A DNA stretch of 64,000 nt from Roseivirga ehrenbergii (GTDB lineage Bacteria; Bacteroidota; Bacteroidia; Cytophagales; Cyclobacteriaceae): positions 62,001 through 126,000 of the forward strand of contig NZ_LQZQ01000045.1 of assembly GCF_001593005.1 (NCBI RefSeq), written 5' to 3'. Shown here in pieces: positions 1 through 9,204 of the stretch (positions are counted from its first letter, which is position 1; the number at the start of each line of letters is the position of its first letter). Below the pieces are notes generated by a model. That model ran no database searches and was not told where the DNA came from. It worked only from the letters and a program-made list of their open reading frames with translations. The translations under genes were made by a program, and so were the position numbers.

Positions 1-664
1 TAAATGCAGCTTGAATGCTTCTTAAATCTTCGATGCGCTGACTTTCCCAATTGTTTGAAAAGGCGACAACAATTTCCCTCAGCATATCTCGATAATCGCC
101 TCCGAGTTTATCATTCAGCGAAGCCATTTGATACATCAAATCATTTTTCTCTTGCTCAAATACCTTTTTGATTACTTCTTCGGAACTCATATTGGCCTGT
201 AGAACTTGCATTTCATAACCGATACTGTCCTGGACAGATTTCAAACTGGTTTGCATATAATCGAGCATCAATTGGCGGTCATTATTTAAAATATCAGCGA
301 CTTGTTGCTCGGTGAGGCCATTTTGGATATCGCCAAAAGCCATTTGAAGCCCATCATTGTTATACTGAATTGAAAAACCAGAAGCCCAACCTGCTGTGAT
401 GATGAGGAGGATTGTAGCAGCTATGGCTACATATTTTCTCCAGTAGAGCCATTCACTATTCGTTTGTGGCATCATGAAAGGAATAGACTCGGGTTCTTCA
501 TCATTCAAATCGGCCATTACCATTCTAGTGGCTTCAAGTACTTGCAGTTCTTCTTTTAACTCAGGATGAGATTTTATATAATCATCGATCTGAGCTTTTT
601 TCTCTGGACTGATCTCATCGTAGAGATAATCCATAAGATCTTCGTTTGTTGGTTTATAGCTCAT
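1..664 (-). CDS. putative anti-sigma factor, membrane-anchored (partial, 3' end outside window)
   Basis: The reverse strand is open from an ATG at 664 to the window edge and gives about 221 residues. The N-terminal 60 residues are acidic and helical and resemble the zinc-less anti-sigma region of Bacteroidota anti-sigma factors (NEDLMDYLYDEISPE, then SHPELKEELQ). One membrane segment follows at about residues 81-98 (YVAIAATILLIITAGWAS). The rest is a charged, probably coiled-coil periplasmic part. The start overlaps the end of the upstream ECF sigma gene by 11 bases, which fits a co-transcribed sigma/anti-sigma pair. The role is inferred mainly from that context and the topology, because no diagnostic motif is visible. 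The C-terminus lies outside the window. Confidence 0.72.
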   Translation of the reverse strand, partial: MSYKPTNEDLMDYLYDEISPEKKAQIDDYIKSHPELKEELQVLEATRMVMADLNDEEPESIPFMMPQTNSEWLYWRKYVAIAATILLIITAGWASGFSIQYNNDGLQMAFGDIQNGLTEQQVADILNNDRQLMLDYMQTSLKSVQDSIGYEMQVLQANMSSEEVIKKVFEQEKNDLMYQMASLNDKLGGDYRDMLREIVVAFSNNWESQRIEDLRSIQAAF

Positions 665-1274
665 AATGAATTGTTTCTTGGTTAATGTTCCATTGGGCCA
701 GTAGCTTTTTTAAGGAGCCTAATGCATAATACAAGCGAGACTTGACTGTGTTTTCTGAAATGTCCATCGCCTCGGCAATCTCTCTTATTTTCAGCCCCTC
801 ATATTCTTTCATAATCACCACCAGTCGTTGTTCTTCTGGTAATTCGGCCAATGCTTTTTTCAATACTTGTTTTAATTCCATACTGCCGAATTCCTTTTCT
901 GGGTCACTATTCCTGTCTGTCGATTCAGAATTCTGAATAAAGTCTTGGTCGGTTTTCGACTGCACTTTCATAAAAGGAAAAACCCATTTTGCCTTTTGTC
1001 TTCGGGCTTCTTCATGACAGTAATTAGAAGCAATCCTATAGAGCCAAGGTTTAAACCTGCGCTCATCTTGTAAGGATTTCAGGTTCTTGTTCATGCTGAT
1101 AAAGGTTTTCTGAGTCACCTCCATTGCTTGATCATGGTCGCCAAAATACTTTAGAGCAAAGTTGTAAATACGCTTATACCATTGTTTCACCAGTTGGTTA
1201 AGCGCAATGGCATCCCCCTGTTTTGCAGCGGTAATCAAGAAGTTGGTTTGTGGCATCAGGTTGATTTCCTTCAT
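654..1274 (-). CDS. RNA polymerase sigma factor, ECF subfamily
   Basis: 206 residues. Region 2 is visible at about residues 25-90 (YNFALKYFGDHDQAMEVTQKTFI, then RFKPWLYRIASNYC). Region 4 lies near the C-terminus, with LPEEQRLVVIMKEYEGLKIREIA followed by the helix-turn-helix DISENTVKSRLYYAL. Length and order match group 4 (ECF) sigma factors. It should direct RNA polymerase to a small regulon when released by the membrane protein encoded just downstream. A second in-frame ATG seven residues in (MPQTNF) is an alternative start. The family call is firm; the stimulus and target promoters are unknown. Written residue strings are split where needed. Confidence 0.93.
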   Translation of the reverse strand: MKEINLMPQTNFLITAAKQGDAIALNQLVKQWYKRIYNFALKYFGDHDQAMEVTQKTFISMNKNLKSLQDERRFKPWLYRIASNYCHEEARRQKAKWVFPFMKVQSKTDQDFIQNSESTDRNSDPEKEFGSMELKQVLKKALAELPEEQRLVVIMKEYEGLKIREIAEAMDISENTVKSRLYYALGSLKKLLAQWNINQETIHYEL

Positions 1275-1440
1275 TGGATTATCGTGTTCCTGAACTTATG
1301 ATGAACTAAGTTTTTAAAAAGTTTGAAGGAAGTTAAAGAATCCTTATGAATTCAAAGCCAAGAAGAGGAGAGTCATTGTCTTAAAGTATTGAATTTCAGT
1401 GTAAGGCCGCTTTTTTGGGCAAAATGCCACTCTCATAATC

Positions 1441-1498
1441 ATGACCTAGATCATGTTTTAAGGTGTTTAAAGTCACTGTGTACGTTGATACACATCAA
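1441..1498 (+). promoter_or_regulatory. two FNR/CRP-type boxes upstream of the YceI operon
   Basis: TTGATACACATCAA at 1485-1498 is a perfect TTGAT-N4-ATCAA inverted repeat, the classical FNR consensus. ATGACCTAGATCAT at 1441-1454 has the same N4 spacing with one changed base. The centres are 44 bases apart, about four helical turns. GACCTTTG at 1520-1527 matches the Bacteroidota -7 box TAnnTTTG apart from its first base. If transcription starts about seven bases later, the proximal box is centred near -42, a typical class II activator position. Binding by a particular regulator is inference. Confidence 0.62.
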
Positions 1499-1551
1499 TC
1501 TAAATGGAATGCTAATTTTTGACCTTTGTATTGTTACTAAAACCTAGAACT

Positions 1552-2142
1552 ATGAAGGTTAACACTACTATAAAATTCACAATAAGATTAATACTACTAA
1601 TGCTTATGACAATGTCATATAGTGTTCTGAGTGCACAAGAACAATACAGTTTGGTAAAAGCCAATCAGAAATTTATGGTGAAGGGTACTTCATCATTGCA
1701 CGATTGGCATATGGAGGCCACTGATGGCCAAGGCGAGTGTGTATTGACGCAGACTAGCGGAGTTATCAATATTCAAAAAGCTGAAGTAAAGTTTAAGGCA
1801 GAAGCCTTAGAGAGTGGAAAAAGAGGAATGGATAAAAATGCTTATAAGGCCCTCAAAACAGAAGATTTCCCTTGGATTGAATTTAAACTCTCGGCTTTTG
1901 AAGCAAAACAAGCAGGTAAAGGGCTTGTTAAGGGAGATCTTACTATTGCCGGATTCACCAAGCCAGTCACTTTTGAAGTTGAAACTGTTCAAGGAACAGG
2001 TACAATTACAGTATCAGGTACTTCTGCCTTTAAACTGACAGATTTTAAAATTGATCCTCCTACAGCATTAATGGGAACAATTAAAACCGGTGACGATGTC
2101 ACTGTTGAATTCAATCTAACATTCAAAAACCAAAAACAATAA
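1552..2142 (+). CDS. YceI-family periplasmic protein
   Basis: 196 residues from the ATG at 1552. An upstream TTG would add 11 residues ahead of an otherwise good signal peptide (hydrophobic LILLMLMTMSYSVLSAQ), so 1552 is preferred. The mature part has the YceI lipocalin-like pattern: KFMVKGTSSLHDWHMEA near the N-terminus, KRGMDKNAYKALKTEDFPWIEF in the middle, GDLTIAGFTKPVTFEV, and a final D(F)KIDPPTALMGTIKTGDDVTVEF. YceI proteins bind isoprenoid-like lipids in a beta-barrel; the ligand here is unknown. It is followed after four bases by a barrel gene and then by a second YceI-like gene, so the three probably form one operon behind the FNR-type boxes. Confidence 0.88.
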   Translation: MKVNTTIKFTIRLILLMLMTMSYSVLSAQEQYSLVKANQKFMVKGTSSLHDWHMEATDGQGECVLTQTSGVINIQKAEVKFKAEALESGKRGMDKNAYKALKTEDFPWIEFKLSAFEAKQAGKGLVKGDLTIAGFTKPVTFEVETVQGTGTITVSGTSAFKLTDFKIDPPTALMGTIKTGDDVTVEFNLTFKNQKQ

Positions 2143-2146
2143 AGCC

Positions 2147-3409
2147 ATGAAGAATTTTAAAATGACATTTCTTGCACTGTTTTTATTCAGCAGTGTAGCG
2201 AGTTTTGCTCAAGTAGATTTGCGCTCACCTTTACAGTATAGGAGAGATGCAGGAAAGAAAGGCATAAACGTATTTGAAACCTCAAAAGCAGATACCGTAA
2301 TTTTTGAGGGAATTAATGTAAGAGTAGGGGGCGATTTTGCACTTCAATTTCAGGGCTTGAGTCATGAGAACTCTATTGTTGGTGATCCACTGGTTGATTT
2401 AGCCTCTAACTTCAGTTTACCAACCGCTAACCTGAACCTTGATGTTCAACTAGCAGATGGTATGCGCTTACATTTAAGAACCTATTTATCATCACGTCAC
2501 CATACTGAATCTTATGTAAAAGGTGGGTATCTCCAAATGGATAAACTTGATTTTATCAAAGAAGGATTTCTTTCAGAATTAATGAAAATCGCGACCATTC
2601 GTGTAGGTATGGATCAGATCAATTACGGAGATGCACAATTCAGAAGATCGGATAACGCCATGACCATTTACAATCCATTTGTGAGTAACTATATTATGGA
2701 TGCCTTTACTACTGAGCCTTTCTTTGAAGTAACATTACAGCCATCTGATTTCATTTTAGTTGCTGGTGTAACCAATGGCAGATTGAACCAAAGCCCAGTG
2801 AAAGGTGATGACGGTATGGTTATTTACAGTAAAGTAGGTTGGGATAAACAAATGAATGACGACCTAAGACTGAGATTGACAGGTTCATTATATTCAAGTT
2901 CAGACAAAAGCACTCGTGACTACATCTACGGTGGCGACAGGGCAGGAGGAAGATACTATAGCACTTTGGCCACAGTAGCTAACGGTGGTTCAGATTTCGA
3001 CCCTAGATTTAACCCAGGCTTTGGTTATCAAACAGCCATTCAGTTTAACCCATTTGTGAAGTTTAAAGGCTTAGAGTTTTTTGGAGTAATGGAGTTTGTA
3101 AATAACGGCAACGATGCTGTTGGAGGTAGCTTTACTCAGGTTGGCTTAGAAGGGCTTTATAGATTTGGAATGAACGAACAATGGTACTTTGGCGGTCGCT
3201 ATAACAATGTAAGTGGCGAGAAAAGCGATGTGGCAAGCACAAACGAAATTAGCCGAATGAATCTTGGTGGTGGCTGGTTTATGACTAACAACGTGTTAGT
3301 GAAACTAGAATATGTTAATCAAGAGTACTCTGGTGCTGGTTTTGCCAACAGCCGATTCCAAGATGGTAAGTTTAATGGAGTTGTTTTAGAAGCCGCAATT
3401 AGCTTCTAA
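2147..3409 (+). CDS. putative outer-membrane beta-barrel (porin-like) protein
   Basis: 420 residues with a signal peptide (MTFLALFLFSSVASFAQ). The rest consists of alternating amphipathic strands ending in an aromatic residue (VVLEAAISF), as expected for an outer-membrane beta-barrel. Motifs such as TIRVGMDQINYGDAQFRRSD resemble porin-type proteins that form monomeric or trimeric channels. It starts four bases after the upstream YceI gene, so co-transcription is very likely. The substrate is unknown. Its partners are two YceI-like proteins, which suggests an envelope function linked to a hydrophobic ligand or to respiration, but that is speculative. There are no TonB-receptor plug or Sus features. 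Confidence 0.75.
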   Translation: MKNFKMTFLALFLFSSVASFAQVDLRSPLQYRRDAGKKGINVFETSKADTVIFEGINVRVGGDFALQFQGLSHENSIVGDPLVDLASNFSLPTANLNLDVQLADGMRLHLRTYLSSRHHTESYVKGGYLQMDKLDFIKEGFLSELMKIATIRVGMDQINYGDAQFRRSDNAMTIYNPFVSNYIMDAFTTEPFFEVTLQPSDFILVAGVTNGRLNQSPVKGDDGMVIYSKVGWDKQMNDDLRLRLTGSLYSSSDKSTRDYIYGGDRAGGRYYSTLATVANGGSDFDPRFNPGFGYQTAIQFNPFVKFKGLEFFGVMEFVNNGNDAVGGSFTQVGLEGLYRFGMNEQWYFGGRYNNVSGEKSDVASTNEISRMNLGGGWFMTNNVLVKLEYVNQEYSGAGFANSRFQDGKFNGVVLEAAISF

Positions 3410-3461
3410 TGATCTGAACAATGATTGGATTTCACTTTTAAAAACATAAGCTTTAAGCTGA

Positions 3462-4007
3462 ATGCAGAAACTAATCATTATAATACTTTTAGGACTGTTT
3501 TCTTCAGTAGCACTTACCGGACAAGAATATCTGGTAGTGATGAGGAAGACAGTCCTTATTAAAGGCAAGACCTCTTTCGGGAGGTTTTCTTGCACTTACC
3601 AAAATGAGCAAGATCAGGATACTGTTAGTTTTTCAAAAGTACCCAATGCAGAATCTTTAATGGATTTATCTATTCCTGTGGCCTCTTTTGATTGTGGGAA
3701 TAGAATGTTGGATAGAGACTTTGGGAAAACATTAAGGTCTGAGGAATTCCCACACATCGAAGTAAAACTTGATGATTTTAAACGAATTGGTCAACAATAC
3801 TTTGGGGATATATGGATTATGCTCACAGGTAAAAAAATGAAAATGGAGCATATTCCTTTTGACATTAATAAAGATGAAGAAGGGGAGTTTCTGTTCTCTG
3901 AAATCACCATTTCATTAGATTATTTCGATTTAAGCCCTCCTAAAAAGCTTTTCGGTTTAGTCAAGGTACAAGATGAACTGATCATTGAATTGAGTTTGAA
4001 GTTGTAA
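3462..4007 (+). CDS. YceI-like domain secreted protein
   Basis: 181 residues with an N-terminal signal peptide (LIIIILLGLFSSVALTGQ). The core is a diverged YceI fold: VLIKGKTSFGRFSCTY, then FDCGNRMLDRDFGKTLRSEEFPHIEVKL, a mid segment GDIWIMLTGKKMKMEHIPF, and the closing ISLDYFDLSPPKKLFGLVKVQDELIIEL. The order of elements matches the first YceI protein of the operon, though identity is low. It lies 52 bases after the barrel gene on the same strand. It probably binds a lipid-like ligand or acts as a partner of the barrel; the exact role is unknown. Confidence 0.75.
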   Translation: MQKLIIIILLGLFSSVALTGQEYLVVMRKTVLIKGKTSFGRFSCTYQNEQDQDTVSFSKVPNAESLMDLSIPVASFDCGNRMLDRDFGKTLRSEEFPHIEVKLDDFKRIGQQYFGDIWIMLTGKKMKMEHIPFDINKDEEGEFLFSEITISLDYFDLSPPKKLFGLVKVQDELIIELSLKL

Positions 4008-4014
4008 TCAAGCT

Positions 4015-4869
4015 CTATCGGCCGCCCCTCACCACTTTTCTTTCAGCCATATCGTATTTTCGTCCTGCCCTAAGCACATGGAATTTCTGTTCTCCTTCGG
4101 CATTGGCTTCATATTTACCCGTAGTTTGGTTCCAATGTGTGCCATCGTATATCATAATATAGCTTTGGCCAATTACTTCGAATTCATTGCCAGAAACTAA
4201 CATGGCGGTATCTTCATCCAATGCTACCCCTAATAGTTTTGGGTACTTGGCTAAAATTTCAAACATGTCGAACTGACGGTTTCTGGCCAAAGTATGTTGG
4301 TCTATTGCGATGTTTGAAATAAAGCCTAAACCTACTTCATGATCACCGATCATAATATTACTGCCTTTAGTGTCGCCACGAGCTAAATAGGAGCCTTGGA
4401 TTGTTGCGCCCGCAGAGCTGCCCGCAATTACTCCGTCTCTCTTGAGTAGGTTAAAAAGCTTTTCGTGCACTTTGGTGTTGAGGTAAGAATCTGCCAACCT
4501 CCATTGACGACCTCCCAGAAAATAAACACCACCTGCGTGGTCTATCACTTTAGAAAAAGCTTCTGTGTCAGCTTCTTTAGGGTCGGTAGTATGAAGTACA
4601 GAAACTTTTGCCGCACCAAAGCCTTTCCATTGTTTTTCTAAGTTTTCTATTATTTCTGGAGTTATATCATTTCCTCCTGCCGTAGGAATCACCACCATAT
4701 GTGCTTTCCCTTCACCACCTGCCAATTCAATAATTTTGGCATATACGCTTGGATCTTTTAGGGCGCCACCAGCAATAATCAGATGTCCGTTTTTTGGGCC
4801 TTCTGTAGTTTGGCTAAATACTGAAGCCGAAATAAGTAAGCAGAGAAGAATTGTGGTCAGTCTTCTCAT
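4015..4869 (-). CDS. cyanophycinase-like peptidase, S51 family
   Basis: 284 residues with a signal peptide (LTTILLCLLISASVFSQ), so it is probably periplasmic or secreted. The S51 pattern is clear: GHLIIAGGAL at the start, VVIPTAGG, GGVYFLGGRQWRLAD, and the serine nucleophile elbow in GVIAGSSAGATIQG. A later IDQHTLARNRQFDMFEIL and GVALDEDTAMLV complete the family signature. Cyanophycinases cleave beta-Asp-Arg or similar isopeptides; here the substrate may be aspartyl dipeptides, with no sign of cyanophycin synthetase in the window. The ATG overlaps the end of the upstream SGNH hydrolase gene by four bases, which suggests translational coupling. Confidence 0.88.
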   Translation of the reverse strand: MRRLTTILLCLLISASVFSQTTEGPKNGHLIIAGGALKDPSVYAKIIELAGGEGKAHMVVIPTAGGNDITPEIIENLEKQWKGFGAAKVSVLHTTDPKEADTEAFSKVIDHAGGVYFLGGRQWRLADSYLNTKVHEKLFNLLKRDGVIAGSSAGATIQGSYLARGDTKGSNIMIGDHEVGLGFISNIAIDQHTLARNRQFDMFEILAKYPKLLGVALDEDTAMLVSGNEFEVIGQSYIMIYDGTHWNQTTGKYEANAEGEQKFHVLRAGRKYDMAERKVVRGGR

Positions 4870-5567
4870 TTCTTGAGCATTTTCTCCACCTTCTTCTCAA
4901 ACAATTCAACCCATTTGGTATACATTTTACCAGAAGGGTGGAGGTCATCGTTTGCGATAAGTTCTGGGTAAGATTTCGCCATTCTGGAAATAGGGGTAAT
5001 GTTGTAGTAGGCTACTCCATATTTCTTAGCAATATTCTTACTTACCTTGTTATAGGCATCCAATTCCTTTTTTATCTGATCTTCTTTGGCTGCTCCAAAG
5101 GGTGTTTTCCCGTAATCTGGAATTGACACTACAAAAACATTCTCTTTTTTGCCCCCGGCATACTTGATCGCGATTTGAAGTAGCTCTTCAAATTCAGGAG
5201 CAAAACTCTCTACCGATCTTCCTTGGTACTGGTTGTTCACCCCAATTAAAAGCGATACCAAATCATAGCTTTCCAAAAGTTCGTTATCTGCTTCAATGGC
5301 GGCCTTTAGGTCATCGGTTCTCCATCCTGTTTTAGCAATGATTTTTGGGTCTTTCATTGGAATTCCCTCATGGACCAAGCGTGCTGCAAGTTGCATAGGC
5401 CAGCGTTCCGACTCTGCCACGCTTTCACCAATGGTATAAGAATCGCCAAGCGCTAAATAGGTTTTAGCAGCGGTTTGGTTATCGGTTTTTTGAGCAGGTA
5501 ATGAGTTCATGCTTAAAAGGGAAATGAAAATGACTAACAATGCTAATAGAGGAAGCCTTTGTTTCAT
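4866..5567 (-). CDS. SGNH/GDSL-family hydrolase, secreted
   Basis: 233 residues with a signal peptide (LLALLVIFISLLSMNSLPAQ). The SGNH blocks are present: block I in TYLALGDSYTIGES with the catalytic serine, block III in SLLIGVNNQYQG, and block V in ANDDLHPSGKMY with the Asp-His pair. The family includes esterases, lysophospholipases and carbohydrate acetylesterases; the substrate cannot be told. It is co-oriented with smc upstream (37 bases between) and coupled to the S51 peptidase downstream. Confidence 0.9.
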   Translation of the reverse strand: MKQRLPLLALLVIFISLLSMNSLPAQKTDNQTAAKTYLALGDSYTIGESVAESERWPMQLAARLVHEGIPMKDPKIIAKTGWRTDDLKAAIEADNELLESYDLVSLLIGVNNQYQGRSVESFAPEFEELLQIAIKYAGGKKENVFVVSIPDYGKTPFGAAKEDQIKKELDAYNKVSKNIAKKYGVAYYNITPISRMAKSYPELIANDDLHPSGKMYTKWVELFEKKVEKMLKK

Positions 5568-5604
5568 AATGTTTATTTTTCAATAAAATTAAGAAAACTA
5601 ACGA

Positions 5605-8600
5605 CTACACCAACTCTCGTAGGTCTACAGGCACAACTCTAGAAACCCCTTGCTCAATCATAGTAATGCCATAAATTACATCAGTGCTTATCATCGTTCT
5701 CTTGTTGTGCGTAACTATAATGAATTGAGAATCGGCTGAGAATTTTTTAATGATCTCGTTGAATTTATCAATATTGGCATCATCCAACGGAGCGTCTACT
5801 TCATCAAAAATACAGAATGGAGCTGGTTTTAGCAGGTAAATGGAAAATAATAGCGCTGTTGCTGTTAGTGTTTTTTCGCCACCCGAAAGCTGATTAATAC
5901 TCAGCGGACGTTTACCTTTTGGTTTGGCCATAATCTCAATGGCAGATTCTAATGGATTACTTGGGTCGACCAGTTTCAGCTCACAATCGTCTTCATCGGT
6001 AAATAATGACCTAAAAACTTTGATGAAGTTATCTCTGATTTGACCAAATGCCGAAAGAAAGGTTTCTCTAGCCACTGTATCAATTTCATCGATGGTTTGC
6101 AGTAGTGAGCCTTTGGCTTCAATTAAATCATTTTTCTGAACAGTGATGAAATCGTAGCGTTCTTTGATTTCTTCGTAGGCTTCCATCGCCATTGGGTTGA
6201 TCGGGCCTATGCGTTCAATTTTGTCTTTTACTTTTTGAACCAAAGCCTGAAGTTCTTCCACTGGTGTGTGGTCTTCCTCTTCAACCTCTTCTTTCAGAAG
6301 TGCATTTAAGTCTATGTTGAACTCTACAGACAATCGCTCTTTTACAGCACTAAGTTCAAGTTTGGTTTCATTCAGTTTAGATTGAAACTCCATTAAAATA
6401 GTATCGGCTTGCTCGCGCTTTTGGCGCAATTCACGTAAGGTTTTATCCGACACATCAATGTTGCCGCGCTGGGCATAATATTCTTTTTCCGATTCGTTTA
6501 CGCCTTTTTCGATGCTCTCTTTTTCATCGTAAAGCCCTATGAGTTCATCATCATTGCTTTCGGTGGTATCGATCAAACGCTTGATTTCCGTTTCGTTTCT
6601 CTCTAATTCTACCTGATTCTTTTCAATTCTTGACTTACTTCCGTCATAGGCAGTTTGCTTGTAGTCAATCTCTTGGGTAACAGACTGAAGCTTATTCTGT
6701 TTTTGATGGAATTGGATGTTTATTTCGTTGTATTTCTGCGACTTTTCTGAAAGTAGTTCGTTTTCTTTTTTGGCCGTAACCTCTAGTTCACCTATGCCTT
6801 GCTGTAGCTCTATATAACTTCTTTCCGCATCTTTTACTTCTGGTCTTAATTCAAGTAAATCGGCAGAAATATTATCAATGTTTCGGGTAATGTCTTCTCT
6901 TCGATTGGCGTTGCTGCTTAACATCTGACCAAGCTGTTCCTTTCTAGTTTTAACCGAAATGAACTCTTCGTTTACCTGACTATATTCTTTTTGTAGGCTG
7001 TCTATTTCAGTTCTGTAACTGCTCGACTTTAAATGGGCCAGTTCTTTCTGTTTTTCATCAAGCCTTTCTTTGACCTCGGCAATTTGAGTTTCTAGCTCTT
7101 TAATGGTTTTTTGAAGCTTTTCTAAGTTCTTAGCACGACCAATTCTCTTGCCCTCAAAAAGCCCCACAGAACCACCAGAAATGCTGAATTTACGCTTAGT
7201 GTATTTGCCACTTTCGGTAATGAAAACTGCATCTTCATCAATAGGGATTTCACCTGGACCACCAGCAATTACGAATACATTTTCCAGAATAAAACTGATC
7301 AAACGCTTATATCTCGGTTCGTATTCCACAATTTCTGTGGCTGGAACGGCATTTTGATAGAGTTTCGCTTGAGGGGCTTCATACCTGTCAAAAGCATCGA
7401 GAACGAAGAAGTTGGCTTTGCCTTTTGCGGCATCGCTAAGAATATTGACGGCCTCAAAAGCCTGCCTTTCATTGTCTACAATGTAGTAGTTCATGTAAGG
7501 CTCTAAGTAATTCTCTATTGTTATTCGGTAGCGATCATCACAGGTAAGAATATCGGAAAGGAGTGGGGCATTTTTGCTCCAACTGGCTTTCTTTTTTAAG
7601 AATTTTATGGCTTCCGGAAAACCTTCAAGATTTTCAACCAAGCTTTTGGTTAGGTTATACTCGTTGCGCTGCGAATCGAGTTTTCGGCTCAGTTTCGTTA
7701 ATTTCTCACGAACTACATTGATTGTTTCTTCAGTACTTTCAATGGAAGTGCGCTGCTTTTCCTCCTGATTTTTCTTCGCTTCAAGGTCTTTTTTCTTTTG
7801 CTCAAGAATTACCCCGATTTCCTCTAATTTGGAATCAAAGGATTCAAGATTGGCAGATTGCTCGGAAGTATCGGAAGTCGTTTTTTCTAATTCTCTATTT
7901 AAGGTTTGGAGCTGAATCTCCTTGATTTCTATTTCCTTTTTAAGGTTATAAAGTGTCTCGCGCTTTTCGTTAAAGGCCTTACTTTTTTGGTCAAAACTGG
8001 CTTGTGCTTCTTGAGCCGCAGTGCGTTGTGCTTCAAAAGCAGCTTTTAAGCTTTCAATTTGAGAAGTGGCTGCTTTTAAATCCTTCTCGGCTATTTCTTT
8101 TTCATTTTTTAAACTTTCTAAACTGAAAGCCGCACGCTCGTTACTCTTTTTATCGGCTTCTAATTGCTCTCGAAGATTGTCGCTTTTGTCTTGAAGAAAG
8201 GTAAGCCTTTCATTTTTGATTTTCCTGTCGCTTTCAAACTGACGAATTTTATTTACGTGCTCGTTCAAAGTTCGCTGACGAGTGGAAAGTAGTTTTTCCT
8301 TCACAATAAGGTCGGCCTTCCCTTTTTCGATGGCCGCCTCTTGTGTTGACATCATTTGGTTGATCTCAACTTTTTTATCGTTCAGTTGCTGAATTTCTTT
8401 TTCAAGCGACTTTAGTTTGTTGTTCTGTGCTTCTACCGTTTTTCGAGTAAGTCGAACACTTAAGTTTTTATACTCTTCTTTATACTCGTAGTATTTTACG
8501 GCTTGTTTGGCCTGCTTTTCTAATGACTTGAGATTCTTTTCGATCTCAAAAAGTAAATCTTCTACCCGATCTAGATCGTCATCGGTATCTTTTAGTTTTT

Positions 8601-9135
8601 TGAGCGTTTCTCTTTTTCTCTTTTTGAATTTAGAAATTCCAGCAGCTTCTTCGAAAAGGTCTCTTCGAGAGTTTTCCTTATCGTTCAAAAGGTCATCGAC
8701 CATTTTAAGCTCGATAATAGCATAACTGTTCGATGCGATGCCAGTATCCATGAACAACTCATTGATGTCCTTGAGTCGGCAGCTAACCCCATTTAATAGG
8801 TACTCGCTTTCGCCAGACCTGTAGTAACGTCTGGTGATGGTTACTTCTGTATATTCTGTAGGAAGGAGGTTCTTAGTGTTTTTGAAGCTCAATGAAACTT
8901 CGGCCAGTTGAGTAGGCTTTCTTTTCTTAGTTCCGTTGAAGATGATGTTCTCCATTTTTTCGGAACGCAGCATCCTTGTTTTTTGCTCGCCCAATACCCA
9001 ACGGATTGCATCCACGACATTTGATTTACCACAACCGTTTGGGCCAACAATACCAGTAATACCTTCATCAAAATTGATGACTATGCGATCACCAAAACTT
9101 TTAAAGCCCTTGATTTCTAATTTTGTAAGCTGCAT
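5605..9135 (-). CDS. smc: chromosome segregation ATPase SMC
   Basis: 1176 residues, normal length for bacterial SMC. The N-terminal ATPase half has Walker A GPNGCGKSN at about residues 32-40 and the Q-loop IRWVLGEQ. Two long coiled coils flank a hinge at about residues 510-660 (GFPEAIKFLKK through SGGSVGLFEGKR). The C-terminal half has the ABC signature NQLSGGEKTLTATALLFSIY and Walker B APFCIFDEVDAPLDDAN, then the switch IVTHNKRTM. It forms the condensin ring that compacts and segregates the chromosome with ScpA and ScpB, which are not encoded here. It is divergent from the 9205 gene with only 69 bases between them. Confidence 0.97.
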   Translation of the reverse strand: MQLTKLEIKGFKSFGDRIVINFDEGITGIVGPNGCGKSNVVDAIRWVLGEQKTRMLRSEKMENIIFNGTKKRKPTQLAEVSLSFKNTKNLLPTEYTEVTITRRYYRSGESEYLLNGVSCRLKDINELFMDTGIASNSYAIIELKMVDDLLNDKENSRRDLFEEAAGISKFKKRKRETLKKLKDTDDDLDRVEDLLFEIEKNLKSLEKQAKQAVKYYEYKEEYKNLSVRLTRKTVEAQNNKLKSLEKEIQQLNDKKVEINQMMSTQEAAIEKGKADLIVKEKLLSTRQRTLNEHVNKIRQFESDRKIKNERLTFLQDKSDNLREQLEADKKSNERAAFSLESLKNEKEIAEKDLKAATSQIESLKAAFEAQRTAAQEAQASFDQKSKAFNEKRETLYNLKKEIEIKEIQLQTLNRELEKTTSDTSEQSANLESFDSKLEEIGVILEQKKKDLEAKKNQEEKQRTSIESTEETINVVREKLTKLSRKLDSQRNEYNLTKSLVENLEGFPEAIKFLKKKASWSKNAPLLSDILTCDDRYRITIENYLEPYMNYYIVDNERQAFEAVNILSDAAKGKANFFVLDAFDRYEAPQAKLYQNAVPATEIVEYEPRYKRLISFILENVFVIAGGPGEIPIDEDAVFITESGKYTKRKFSISGGSVGLFEGKRIGRAKNLEKLQKTIKELETQIAEVKERLDEKQKELAHLKSSSYRTEIDSLQKEYSQVNEEFISVKTRKEQLGQMLSSNANRREDITRNIDNISADLLELRPEVKDAERSYIELQQGIGELEVTAKKENELLSEKSQKYNEINIQFHQKQNKLQSVTQEIDYKQTAYDGSKSRIEKNQVELERNETEIKRLIDTTESNDDELIGLYDEKESIEKGVNESEKEYYAQRGNIDVSDKTLRELRQKREQADTILMEFQSKLNETKLELSAVKERLSVEFNIDLNALLKEEVEEEDHTPVEELQALVQKVKDKIERIGPINPMAMEAYEEIKERYDFITVQKNDLIEAKGSLLQTIDEIDTVARETFLSAFGQIRDNFIKVFRSLFTDEDDCELKLVDPSNPLESAIEIMAKPKGKRPLSINQLSGGEKTLTATALLFSIYLLKPAPFCIFDEVDAPLDDANIDKFNEIIKKFSADSQFIIVTHNKRTMISTDVIYGITMIEQGVSRVVPVDLRELV

Positions 9136-9204
9136 TGAGTGAGGATTGCGAAAAATCGACCTTAGTAAGCAAAATTAGAATTAATTCTTAGATTTGCTAA
9201 TAGC

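Noticed and set aside
1519-1551. upstream TTG start for the YceI protein
   Set aside because: The added residues precede a normal signal peptide and overlap the predicted -7 box at 1520-1527.
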